NCBI GenBank assembly: GCA_039889245.1
Contig: JAZGVH010000002.1
Location: 2,480,001-2,544,000, forward strand
DNA: 64,000 nt
From: Dermatophilaceae bacterium Soc4.6
Lineage (GTDB): Bacteria > Actinomycetota > Actinomycetes > Actinomycetales > Dermatophilaceae
Reading direction: 5' to 3'
Part shown: positions 10,449 to 18,334 of the stretch, piece by piece
Numbering within the stretch: position 1 is the first letter of the stretch
Layout of the letters: the number at the start of each line of letters is the position of its first letter
The notes under the pieces: model-generated
What the model saw: only the letters and a program-made list of their open reading frames with translations
Told to the model about the DNA's origin: nothing
Database searches by the model: none
Translations under genes and position numbers: made by a program

Positions 10449-11360
10449 TCACGGGGTCCCGGTCAGTTCGCCGCCGAGCAGCCTCAGCGCTTCCCGCGTG
10501 GAGGTCGAGGAGACCTGGATGTAGATCTCCATCGTGATGGCGATGCGGCTGTGGCGCAGCACCGCCATGGCCACCCGCGGGTGGACGTCGAGGGCGAAGA
10601 GCAGGCTCGCGCAGGTCCGCCTCGTGGCGTGCACGGGGACGACCGGGACGCCGGCCTTCTCGGCTCGGGTCTTGAACGCGCGGTGGAAGTGGCGAGGATC
10701 GATCGGCTCACCGAGGCGCGTCGTGAGGACGAGCCCGCAGTCCCCTACATGTCGCCGGCGGCCAGGCGCCGACGGCTCTCGTCGACGCGGTGCCGCTCGA
10801 GGGCCTGCGCTGCGATCGTCGGCAGCGGCAGCGGGGCGTCTGAGGCGTCGACCGACCACACGGTCGACTTCTTCGCCCGAGGCACCGGGACCCGCACCAA
10901 CGCGGCGACGTTGCGTAAGGCGACCTCCTCGCGCATGGCCTGGGTCAGGGCGCTCCGCAGCACCCGCCACGCCTGGTGGACCGTCCACTCCGAGGCGACC
11001 TCGTGGCAGCAGCGACCGATGGCGCAGCACTGAGGCGTAGGGCGAGCCGCGTCCTTGCCCTGGAAGCAGCACTGGCACCGCATGCGCAGCTCGTCGACCC
11101 AGGCTGGATGTCACGCACGGCCAGCTTCTCGAGCTTGCGGTCACCGAGGTCGGGGACGATGTAGAGCCGGACGAACAGCTCGTAGTTACTGGCGGTGGCC
11201 GGCGAGAGGCCCGGGCGGACCGTCTCGGCCAGCCACCGCTCGAGGAAGTCCCCCAGCCGGGGCGAGACCGGCACCATGGGGCCGCGCCGAGCCTGCTCGT
11301 GCAGCTTCAGCCACTTCGCGTGCACCTCCGGCCGGGTCTTCCCGTATACCGTGGCGACTT
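10449..11360 (-). pseudogene. Broken tyrosine recombinase (integrase), copy 1
   Basis: Three pieces of one actinobacterial tyrosine recombinase can be read on the minus strand. At about 11100-11352 is an N-terminal part (VYGKTRPEVHAKWLKLHEQA, YIVPDLGDRKLEKLAVRDIQ). At about 10745-11100, in another frame, is a middle part (TVHQAWRVLRSALTQAMREE, NVAALVRVPVPRAKK). At 10449-10745 is the C-terminal catalytic part (HATRRTCASLLFALDVHPRV, VLRHSRIAITMEIY with the active-site Tyr). Frames shift near 11110 and 10745. The middle part jumps from TVWSVD to ASDAPLPLP, so the stretch that should hold the first catalytic Arg is missing. The true N-terminus upstream of VYGKT is replaced by unrelated sequence. 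It cannot make an active enzyme. Confidence 0.88.
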
Positions 11361-11635
11361 GGCGATCTGGCGCGCCGCAAACAGGGCGCCGGCGGCGAAA
11401 CTGCGGGCCACGGGTCGTCCGTGACAACAGAGCCACCGGCCAAAATTGCTCATGAGATGCCGTGTGAGACTTCGGCTCGGGCCTGCTCGGGAGGACCTGT
11501 ACTGCCGGACACCCTCGGGGGTCCTGGACCGGTGGGTCTGAGACGATTCGAAGGAAGCCCCTGCGCGCCGCCCGGCTGACCGCGGTGGTGCCACCAGTGC
11601 TCCTCTTCCGGCCTGTCCCGCTTGGGCCTCACCGC

Positions 11636-11667
11636 CGTACCCCAGAGAAGTACGGCAGTGGGGTACG
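11636..11667. repeat. 9-bp inverted repeat near the right end of the island
   Basis: CGTACCCCA (11636-11644) and TGGGGTACG (11659-11667) are perfect inverted copies 14 nt apart. GTACGGCAGTG inside it recurs at 11850-11860, on the other side of the tRNA remnant. Such clustered short repeats beside an att site may be recombinase or excisionase arm sites. The rest of 11361-11741 shows no recognisable gene. Confidence 0.5.
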
Positions 11668-11741
11668 CGATCACCGTCGTCGAGCGCCCTGTAACGCCCT
11701 GACCTGCGCTTACGCGAGCCTGACCGCCGGCCATCCCCAGA

Positions 11742-11833
11742 CTTTGCAAGCAGGGGGTCAGGGGTTCGAGTCCCCTTGGCTCCACCATCAGGAACCGCAG
11801 GTCACCGGCCCTCTCCGCTCCGGCGGGAGGGCC
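11742..11833 (+). repeat. tRNA-Ala 3' remnant plus terminator copy (candidate att site)
   Basis: 11742-11787 repeats the anticodon loop to CCA end of tRNA-Ala with one mismatch (7439 T, here C), but has no 5' half. 11788-11833 also matches the sequence after the intact tRNA, including the GGCCCTCTCCGC/GGCGGGAGGGCC hairpin. It is the right boundary of the putative integrated element. Confidence 0.85.
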
Positions 11834-11931
11834 GTCCCCGTCCCCACGACGGTACGGCAGTGCCACAGGAACACGCCGCCTGGCCGGGTGTGTTCCTACA
11901 GCGCTGACGAAGCCGTCGTGGGGGACTGGCA

Positions 11932-13107
11932 CTACAGCGCCGCGTACAGCGCCTCCTCGAACTCGACGTAGGTCTTCCAGGCGTCGTCGTGGGTGATGAA
12001 GGGCAGCGAGTTCGTGTAGATGGAGGCGCACACCCCGGTGGCGCGGTCGATGAAGAAGTGGGTGTTGAAGAGCCCAGCCCAGGCGCCGGTGCCTGCCCGC
12101 CGACCGCCGGGGGCGTCAGCAGTGTTGAGCAGGAGGCCGTAGCCCCACTTCTGGCCGGGCCCGGCATACAACGTGTCGGTGATGGGCGGGTCGGCCGTGG
12201 GGATCTCGGCGGGGAAGTCGAGGTCTCCGATCTGGTTCGAGAAGGCGGCGTCGACCGTGGCCGCCTCGAGGATGCGCACGCCGTCGAGCTCGCCGCCGCG
12301 CAGCAGCGCCCGCTCGAAGCGGATGTAGTCCCTCGGCGTGGAGTAGAGGCCGTGGCCTCCGGGCCACCAGTCGGGGCTCTCGTTGAGGATGCCGCCGGCC
12401 GACACCCACGCCCCGTCCTCGCCCTTGACGTGGACCGTGACGGCGTTGGCCCGGCGCGCGTCGTCGAGACGGAACGCGGTGTCGGGCATGCCGAGCGGAT
12501 CCGTGATGCCGGTGCGGATGACCTCGTCGAGGGTCGTCCCGGCGACCGCCTCGACGACCTTGCCCAGCCAGTCGGTGTTGATGCCGTAGTTGAACCGCGT
12601 GCCGGGGTCGCAGAGCATCGGCGCCTTGAAGGCCTCAGCCGAGCCGGGCACGACGTTGGGGATTCCCGTCGCGGCCTCGTACTTTACGAGCTCGGCGTTC
12701 CAGAACCAGTAGCCGAGGCCGCTGGTGTGGGTGACGAGCTGGTGGACCGTGGCCTTGCTCGCGGGAGCCCGCAAGATCGGGGTGTCACCGTCGAAGCCGT
12801 CGAGCACCATGACGTCGGCGAACTCCGGGCAGTACTGCTCGACCGGGGCATCGAAGTCGAGCTCGCCCCTCTCCTTCTGCTGGAGCGCGGCCGCCGTGCA
12901 GACCATCTTGGTCATCGACATGATCCGGAACTGCGTCGAGGTGCCGACCGGGTCGTCGGACTCCCCCGCGATGCGCACCCCGGCGCCGCCCTCGTAGAAG
13001 ACGCCGTCCGCGTCGGCCGCGATGGCAGCGATGTGCGGCACCGCTCCCCGCTCGACCGCCTTGCTCAGCACCGCGTCGATGGCGCTGCCGTCGATGGTCC
13101 GGGTCAT
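11932..13107 (-). CDS. Serine hydrolase, beta-lactamase/class C family
   Basis: A 391-aa member of the class-C beta-lactamase/esterase superfamily. The S-x-x-K motif is RIMSMTKM (Ser64, Lys67) and the Y-x-N motif is FNYGIN. It also has VHQLVTHTSGLGYWF and GLYSTPRDYIRFERALL, typical of EstB-type esterases and beta-lactamase-related hydrolases that act on esters or amides. No signal peptide is visible, so it is probably cytoplasmic. Start ATG 13107 has AGGAGG 5-6 nt upstream. It lies just outside the right att-like repeat. Substrate cannot be told from sequence. Confidence 0.88.
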   Translation of the reverse strand: MTRTIDGSAIDAVLSKAVERGAVPHIAAIAADADGVFYEGGAGVRIAGESDDPVGTSTQFRIMSMTKMVCTAAALQQKERGELDFDAPVEQYCPEFADVMVLDGFDGDTPILRAPASKATVHQLVTHTSGLGYWFWNAELVKYEAATGIPNVVPGSAEAFKAPMLCDPGTRFNYGINTDWLGKVVEAVAGTTLDEVIRTGITDPLGMPDTAFRLDDARRANAVTVHVKGEDGAWVSAGGILNESPDWWPGGHGLYSTPRDYIRFERALLRGGELDGVRILEAATVDAAFSNQIGDLDFPAEIPTADPPITDTLYAGPGQKWGYGLLLNTADAPGGRRAGTGAWAGLFNTHFFIDRATGVCASIYTNSLPFITHDDAWKTYVEFEEALYAAL

Positions 13108-13354
13108 GTGATCCTCCTCGAGCGCGGGCCCGCACCGTTGCGTGGCCTCTGGCACCCACGGTGCCCCAGGGGTCGGCGGCGCACCACCGGCAGACCAGCG
13201 CAGTTCACGTCGCCGGACCCGCCATCCGGCGGGTCCGCACCGTCGCACCCGCCAGGCCCCTCGCCAACTCACGCGTCGACGGGTTACCGTGCCCTCACCG
13301 TCGCAGGCGCAGCGCCTCTCCCCGACGGCCTACCCGGGTGCGAAGGAGCGGTGC

Positions 13355-13640
13355 ATGAGTGCAGTGGCGCGACCCCGCTTCGACCCCGAGCTCAAGGGCG
13401 GGCTGGCCGTCGTGGGGGGAATGTTCCCCCCGACGATCACCCCCGATCTCGTCCCCTTCATGCGCACCTCCTACGCGTCGGCGCCGATCGACGGGGTTCT
13501 GCAGACCCGGGGCATCGAGCGCCGTGACCTCGTCATCGACGGCTATGAGGGCGCGCCGATCACCGTCTCGGTCCTCAGCCCCGCCGGCCGCTCGGGCCCT
13601 CGGCCCGGCGTCGTCTACGCGCACTCGGGTGACGGTCGGG
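13355..13640 (+). pseudogene. N-terminal fragment of an alpha/beta hydrolase (esterase)
   Basis: From ATG 13355, with AAGGAGC 6-7 nt upstream, about 95 residues read as the start of an alpha/beta-hydrolase-fold esterase: an N-terminal cap followed by a beta-strand VVYAHSGDG, where such enzymes have an HGGG oxyanion motif. The homology ends there and the frame continues into sequence belonging to a different gene. The lipase Ser-Asp-His triad is absent, so it is a stub left by a deletion or recombination. Confidence 0.6.
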
Positions 13641-14331
13641 CTCGGATCACCGGCGTGATCTCGGGCTGCTCGTCGACGCCGACGTGCCCAGTGCCGAGCG
13701 GCTCGCCGCCGGCGGCTCGCTGGGCCTGCTGGTGGGGCACCGCTACCGCGTCCTCGCCGCCCCGCTCTTCGCGGTCTGGACCCAGCACCCCCTGGGTCCG
13801 GAAGACGTGGTCCCGAGCGTCCATGGTCCCATCCACGTGCTCGTCGTCCCGGAGCACGGCGCCACGGTCGACGCCTGCCCCGCCGGTGTCGGGGTGGCGG
13901 CCGAGCCGGAGAACCTCCACCACTCCTACCGGACAGCGCTGGTCGCGCTGCGCCTGTGCGACCCTCCCCACACGCCGGTGGTCCACGCAGACGACTTCGG
14001 TGGACTGGTCGCGCTGCTCGCCGACGCCCCCGACGACATCCAGCAGCCTGACGTGGCCACCCTCGACGTGATCGCGTGTCACCCGTGGGGACTGGTCACC
14101 GTCGATGCGGTGATCAGGTCGCAGTCGGTCCGGCAGGCCGCCCGGCACGCGGGCGTGCACCACAGCACGATGCAGACCCGAGTCGACACGATCGTGCAGG
14201 TGATGGGGTTCAACCCCTTTGACGGCTTCGGGAAGCCGCGGCTGGGCACGGCTTACCTCGTCTGGCGCATCAGGCACTCTCGGGTGCTGGAGATGCCGGC
14301 TCCGGCGATGTCCGATTCCACCTTGGCCTGA
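13641..14331 (+). pseudogene. C-terminal part of a PucR/CdaR-type transcriptional regulator
   Basis: In a different frame from the hydrolase stub, about 225 residues from DLGLLVDADVPS to the TGA at 14329 resemble the C-terminal half of PucR-family regulators. A domain of mixed strands and helices is followed by a helix-turn-helix (SVRQAARHAGVHHSTMQTRV) and TAYLVWRIR. The frame runs into a stop at 13630, so the natural N-terminus is lost. The junction near 13640 fuses it to the hydrolase stub. An internal start at ATG 13684 could still yield a 215-aa protein. Confidence 0.6.
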
Positions 14332-14510
14332 GCAGCAGGGAGGTCCACCGCCGGACCTGCTCCTCACCGCTCACGTCGAGGTCGTCGATGCGGTGAGCCC
14401 CCTGCCGGTCGCCGGTTACCGCTATGCGAATGCAACCCCCAGCGTTTCGGTCCAGTTGCCGCACAACCCAGCGGTTCGAAGAATGAGTCGGGAGATACGG
14501 CTTCGCCGCC
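14332..14510. other. Short non-coding spacer before recombinase remnant 2
   Basis: Only a small hairpin, GGTCC/GGACC at 14343-14357, is visible after the regulator remnant. No gene is recognised. Confidence 0.4.
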
Positions 14511-14770
14511 CACGTGTGGATCACGACGCCGGCGGGCCGGCGCCAGCGCAAGTCCGTGTACGGGAAGACCCGGCCGGAGGTGCACGCGAAGTGGCTGCAG
14601 CCGCATGAGCAGGCGCGGCGCGGGCCCATGGTGCCGGTCTCGCCGGCCACCGCGAGCACCTACGAGCTGTTCGTCCGGCTCTACATCGTCCCCGACCTCG
14701 GGGACCGCAAGCTGGAGAAGCTGACCGTCCGTGACATCCAGACCTGGGTCAACGGGCTGCGCCGCCGATG
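14511..14770 (+). pseudogene. Tyrosine recombinase remnant, copy 2 (plus-strand part)
   Basis: Reads WITTPAGRRQRKSVYGKTRP, then the same EVHAKW, RRGPMVPVSP and YIVPDLGDRKLEKL blocks as copy 1. By eye the DNA is about 90% identical to copy 1. Relative to copy 1 a 60-bp, 20-residue segment is missing in frame; the deletion is bounded by CTCGCC direct repeats. Homology stops after VRDIQTWVNGLRRR at about 14770, where the orientation of recombinase sequence flips. The catalytic domain is absent. Confidence 0.85.
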
Positions 14771-14819
14771 CCTTGCGGGAGGGGTAGATCGACCCCTCAC
14801 CGTTCGACGTTCGGCTCAT
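14768..14819 (-). pseudogene. Inverted N-terminus of a tyrosine recombinase
   Basis: On the minus strand ATG 14819 begins MSRTSNGEGSIYPSRKA, a typical N-terminus of actinobacterial element integrases, and breaks off where the plus-strand remnant begins. So one recombinase gene was cut and part of it inverted at about 14768. The ATG overlaps an upstream minus-strand reading frame that stops at 14797, but what that frame encoded is not clear. Confidence 0.65.
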
Positions 14820-14971
14820 GGCCACCCGCCTCCGCCTCGACCGCCCGCATCGCCACGTACTCGTCGACCCAGGCCAGCAGGATCCGAGCCCAGGACGTGC
14901 TGGATGTGCTGGAGCGGTACTCCGCCGGCGTCGGCCGGCGGACGCGCTGATCGTGGGCCCTGTCAGCCCCG

Positions 14972-16006
14972 TCAGCTCCCAGCTGCGCGCACCCGGGGAA
15001 TCACCTGGCGGCCCAGCAGGTCGATGCTGCGCAACATCGTCTCGGGCGCCATGATGCCGTTCGTCATCTGCACGGTGAAGCGGTCGAGACCCCCCAGCGC
15101 GGGCGACAGGGCGACGATCTTGTCGGCCACCGTCTGCGGGCTGCCGATGAAGAAGGGGCCGTGTGCGCCGAGGGAGGCGTCGTATCCACCGCGGGTGGGT
15201 GGTGCGAACCCCCGCTCGCGACCGATCGTGGTGAACGCCTGCTCGTAGCCGGGCCAGAAGTCGTCGGCCGCCTGCTGGTCGCTGTCGCCGACGAAGCCGA
15301 AGCAGTGCACGCCCACGGTGAGCGCCTCGGGCGCGTGCCCGGCCTCGGCCCCCGCTCGCCGGTAGAGGTCGACCAGCGGGCGAAAACGACGCGGGTCGCC
15401 ACCGATGATCGCGATCATCAGTGGCATGCCCAGCAGCCCGGCCCGCACGAACGAGGCGGGGGTGCCGCCCACGCCGAGCCACATCGGCAGCCGCGCCTGG
15501 ACGGGCCGCGGGAAGACGCCCTGCCCCGTCAGGGGGGCGCGGTGCCGCCCCGACCAGTGCGGGTGGGCCGTCTGCTGCAGCTGCAGGAGCAGGTCGAGCT
15601 TCTCCTCGAAGAGCGAGTCGTAGTCGGCCAGGTCGAGCCCGAAGAGGGGGAAGGCCTCGGTGAAGGAGCCGCGGCCCACCACCATCTCGGCCCGCCCGCC
15701 CGAGATCAGGTCGAGGGTCGCGAAGGCCTCGAAGACCCGCACCGGGTCGTCGGCGCTGAGGACCGTGACGGCGCTGCGCAGTCGGATCCGGCTCGTGAGG
15801 GCGGCCGCCGCGGCCAGGATGACGACGGGTGCGGAGTCGAGGTAGTTCTCCCGGTGGTGCTCACCCACCCCGAAGGTATCGACCCCGGCCACGTCGGCGG
15901 CGACGACCTCGGCCAGGAACTGCCTCATCCGCTCCGCTTGCGGAAAGGCCCGTCCGCTCACGGGGTCGGTGACCTCGGACACGAAGCTGTCGATGCCGAT
16001 CTCCAC
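14972..16006 (-). CDS. LLM-class flavin-dependent oxidoreductase (luciferase-like)
   Basis: A 344-aa TIM-barrel flavin monooxygenase-like enzyme. Characteristic segments are DTFGVGEHHRENYLDSAPVV, RIRLRSAVTVLSADDPVRVF, DLISGGRAEMVVGRGSF and the C-terminal GSPQTVADKIV. Relatives use FMNH2 or F420 to oxidise diverse organic substrates. I start at GTG 16006 (MEIGIDSF) because AGGAG lies 5-6 nt upstream; ATG 16021 would add five residues without a comparable site. It is convergent with the island remnants and 32 bp from the next gene upstream on the same strand. Substrate unknown. Confidence 0.88.
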   Translation of the reverse strand: MEIGIDSFVSEVTDPVSGRAFPQAERMRQFLAEVVAADVAGVDTFGVGEHHRENYLDSAPVVILAAAAALTSRIRLRSAVTVLSADDPVRVFEAFATLDLISGGRAEMVVGRGSFTEAFPLFGLDLADYDSLFEEKLDLLLQLQQTAHPHWSGRHRAPLTGQGVFPRPVQARLPMWLGVGGTPASFVRAGLLGMPLMIAIIGGDPRRFRPLVDLYRRAGAEAGHAPEALTVGVHCFGFVGDSDQQAADDFWPGYEQAFTTIGRERGFAPPTRGGYDASLGAHGPFFIGSPQTVADKIVALSPALGGLDRFTVQMTNGIMAPETMLRSIDLLGRQVIPRVRAAGS

Positions 16007-16038
16007 GGGCTCTCCTGACATAGTAGTTGCCTGTTCAA

Positions 16039-16728
16039 TCACCGTAGCGGCTCCGGTGTTCCCACCGCAGCCACCCCGGCGAAGGGCACCTCGAGCACGA
16101 GGTCGCCGCACGCCACGTGGAAGCGCGTCCGGCCCCGCCGGACGATGCGACCGGAGCGACCGGCATACCGGCCGGGGACGGTGATGCGCACCGGCGTGCC
16201 GACCGCCAGGGCGACCGCCGGGGTCGTGCCGGACCGCAGGGCCTCGAGCTCAGCGCGGTAGCTGACGTGCATGACCCCTGGCCGGCCCCGGTGCGTCCAG
16301 GTGAGCAGGTGCCGTAGGTCGAAGCGTCGGCTGCACCGGCCGCAGGCGACGACCCGGGTGGGCCGTCGGTGACGGGTCGTGCGGTGGCCCGCCGGGCAGG
16401 TGCCCACCCAGGCGCCCTCGATGCGCGGTGCCTCGTCGCCCAGGCAGCGCTCGCCGCTGCTGCCGATGGAGTGGGCGATCGCCCGCCAGCGCGGGCCGTG
16501 CTGGGCGCGCGGCCCGGCCAGCGCGTGCGCGACCTCGTGCAGGATCGTCTCGCGCACCTCGGTCTCGTCGTGCAGGCGGGTGAGGGGGCCGCTGAGGCCG
16601 ATCGTGCGATCGGCGTACCGGCAGACGCCGGCGCGGGTGACGGCCGAGTCGAGCTCGACCCGCCACCGGGTCAGTCCGTGCTCGTCGAGCAGCTGGCGGG
16701 CCAGCAGCTGGGCGCTGCGCAGGTCCAT
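16039..16728 (-). CDS. SprT-like zinc metallopeptidase-domain protein
   Basis: A 229-aa protein with the SprT-like domain at the N-terminus. The zincin motif HEVAHAL has its first His at residue 64, followed by a downstream H in RAQHGPRWRA. A zinc-ribbon-like part follows, with Cys pairs in GTCPAGH and VACGRCSRRF. The C-terminal 60 residues look like a small beta domain (VGTPVRITVPGRYAGRSGRI). SprT-like proteins include DNA-protein crosslink proteases. Start ATG 16728 has AGGAG at 16740-16736. Divergent from the Nudix gene. Confidence 0.85.
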   Translation of the reverse strand: MDLRSAQLLARQLLDEHGLTRWRVELDSAVTRAGVCRYADRTIGLSGPLTRLHDETEVRETILHEVAHALAGPRAQHGPRWRAIAHSIGSSGERCLGDEAPRIEGAWVGTCPAGHRTTRHRRPTRVVACGRCSRRFDLRHLLTWTHRGRPGVMHVSYRAELEALRSGTTPAVALAVGTPVRITVPGRYAGRSGRIVRRGRTRFHVACGDLVLEVPFAGVAAVGTPEPLR

Positions 16729-16850
16729 GGAGGGTCTCCTGTCGGGAGGGCGGATGGGGCGACGGGAGACGGCTCGACGCGTCGTGACCATCATGGCAAA
16801 GGGCACCGACAGTGCGGTGCGACCCCGACCCGGGAGATGCTGGAGGCACC

Positions 16851-17297
16851 ATGACGTTCATCCGCTGCGGCGACCACACGCACTGGGGACCCTACGGCGC
16901 GGCCGGGCTCTTCCTCACCACCCCCGACCACCGGCGGGTGCTCCTGCAGCTGCGCTCGGCCTACGTGCTCAGCCCCGGGGTGTGGGCCCTGCCCGGTGGT
17001 GCGCTCGAGCGGGGCGAGAGCGTGCAGGAGGCCGCCGTGCGCGAGTCCGAGGAGGAGGTCGGCATCGACAGGTCGACCCTCACCCTGCTCGGCACCCGCC
17101 CCGGTCTGACGCACCCGAGCTGGTCCTACACCTACGTCCTCGCGCAGGTGCCGCACGAGGTGCTGCCGCGGCACGAGTCGTGGGAGGCCGACGGGCACCG
17201 GTGGTTCGACATCGACGACGTGCCCCGGCTGCACCCGAGCCTGGCCGACGACTGGGCCCGCGTGGCGGGGTCGCTCGCCAGTGGGGCTCCAGCCTAG
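16851..17297 (+). CDS. Nudix hydrolase
   Basis: A 148-aa Nudix-fold hydrolase. The complete Nudix box GX5EX7REX2EEXGI reads from GALERGESV to EEEVGI. The family hydrolyses nucleoside diphosphates linked to another moiety, with Mg2+ bound by the box glutamates. The rest of the fold is short (FLTTPDHRRVLLQLRS, WRVAGS). Start ATG 16851 follows TGGAGG at 16841. The specific substrate cannot be inferred. Confidence 0.92.
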   Translation: MTFIRCGDHTHWGPYGAAGLFLTTPDHRRVLLQLRSAYVLSPGVWALPGGALERGESVQEAAVRESEEEVGIDRSTLTLLGTRPGLTHPSWSYTYVLAQVPHEVLPRHESWEADGHRWFDIDDVPRLHPSLADDWARVAGSLASGAPA

Positions 17298-17320
17298 AGA
17301 CACGTACCTCGACACACGTG

Positions 17321-17349
17321 CGGCCCCGGTGCGGTGAGCACCGGGGCCG
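17321..17349. terminator. Bidirectional terminator between convergent genes
   Basis: Perfect 11-bp stem CGGCCCCGGTG/CACCGGGGCCG with a 7-nt loop, between the ends of the Nudix gene (+) and the coiled-coil membrane protein gene (-). Confidence 0.85.
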
Positions 17350-17368
17350 ACTGACGTCGTGCGTCGCG

Positions 17369-18172
17369 TCAGGAGGTCGCGTCGTCGACCGTCTTCTTGG
17401 CGTCGTCGGCAGCCTCGCCCGCTGCGTCCTTCGCGTCGTCGGCGACGTCTGACGCCTTGTCCTTCGCCGCGTCGGCGACACCCGCGACGTTGGCCTTGAG
17501 GTCGGAGACCGAGCCGTTGCTGCTCGTGGTGCTGGAGGTCGCACGAGACGGCGTCGAGATCGGCGTCGCCCAGGGGTCGTCCTTGGGCTTGCGGTTCAGG
17601 AAGTAGGCGACGGCGCCACCGACCCCGGCGATCAGGGCGATCACGAGCGTGACCTTGCGTCGGCGACCGGCGGTCGTGGCGACCTTGTCGCCCTTGAGCA
17701 CGGCGACGGCAGCGGGGGCCCGACCACCGACCTCAGCAGCACTGGTGTAGGCGTCGTGGCCCTTCTCGAGGGCCGACTCGGCCTTGTCGCGGGCGGTCTC
17801 CGAGGCGGCGACCACGGCGGCGACGGCGGCCGAGAGCTTGGGCAGGAGGTCGTCGACCAGGTGGTCGCGCGTGGCCTCGACGCGGGGGGTGAGGCCGTCG
17901 ACGGCGTCCTGCACCCGGGGCGCTGCGGCGTTCACGGCGTTGTCGACGTAGGGCTGGGCCGCCTTGCGGGCCCTCTTGGCGTAGGGTTCGGCCGCGTCGC
18001 GGGCGTGCTCGAGGCGGGGCTGGGCCCACTCTGCGGCCGCGGTGGCCCGCTCGCGGGCGACCGGACCGTAGGCCTTCGCGGCGAGGGCCGCGTCAGACCC
18101 GATCTGGGTGGCCGAGTCGACCTTGTCGCGCAGGGCGGCAAGACGGTCGGCGGCGGTGGGCTCGCTCTTCAT
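17369..18172 (-). CDS. Alanine-rich coiled-coil membrane protein
   Basis: 267 residues. The N-terminal 170 residues are Ala/Arg/Asp/Glu-rich with heptad-like spacing (ERATAAAEWAQPRLEHARDA), probably a long amphipathic or coiled-coil helix. One membrane segment follows (VTLVIALIAGVGGAVAYFL), then a Ser/Thr-rich linker and a tail of AKDKASDVADDAKDAAGE type, similar to YtxH- or apolipoprotein-like repeats. Function unknown; perhaps an envelope-stress structural protein. ATG 18172 is 13 nt after AGGAGG; GTG 18181 is 4 nt after it and could be the real start. Confidence 0.65.
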   Translation of the reverse strand: MKSEPTAADRLAALRDKVDSATQIGSDAALAAKAYGPVARERATAAAEWAQPRLEHARDAAEPYAKRARKAAQPYVDNAVNAAAPRVQDAVDGLTPRVEATRDHLVDDLLPKLSAAVAAVVAASETARDKAESALEKGHDAYTSAAEVGGRAPAAVAVLKGDKVATTAGRRRKVTLVIALIAGVGGAVAYFLNRKPKDDPWATPISTPSRATSSTTSSNGSVSDLKANVAGVADAAKDKASDVADDAKDAAGEAADDAKKTVDDATS

Positions 18173-18334
18173 ACGGAACACATGTCCTCCTAGGCAATAG
18201 ACCGGTGCAGGGTCTCTCCTACCCATCCTGCACGGTTTCGCCCCACGATCACACTTCGGTCCACCACGTCCGTGCGTGGTGTCGGCCACGCCCGCACTCC
18301 CCGCCCGATCGTGCTGCGTGGGAGGATGGTCGCC

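Larger units (their letters stand above)
7422..11787. mobile_element. Decayed tRNA-Ala-integrated element (about 4.3 kb between direct repeats)
   Basis: The 46-nt 3' part of tRNA-Ala (7422-7467) is repeated at 11742-11787 with one mismatch and the same orientation, as expected for attL/attR of an element integrated by a tyrosine recombinase. Inside lie an aquaporin gene, a formaldehyde dehydrogenase gene and a broken recombinase next to the right repeat. Similarity continues about 46 bp past both tRNA ends, through a terminator hairpin. That is longer than a usual att core, so a decayed second tRNA-Ala copy is an alternative. With no intact integrase the element should be immobile. Confidence 0.7.

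Noticed and set aside
11585-11971. Plus-strand ORF running through the tRNA-Ala remnant
   Set aside because: It contains the tRNA 3' half in frame, so it is not a protein gene.
13142-13354. Long plus-strand frame across the gap upstream of the alpha/beta hydrolase stub
   Set aside because: Arg/Pro/Ser-rich composition typical of an off-frame reading in GC-rich DNA; the ribosome site supports ATG 13355 instead.
14797-14950. Possible excisionase-like reading frame upstream of the inverted recombinase start
   Set aside because: A stop overlaps the recombinase ATG as in element gene pairs, but none of the three frames shows a clear helix-turn-helix, so no call is made.
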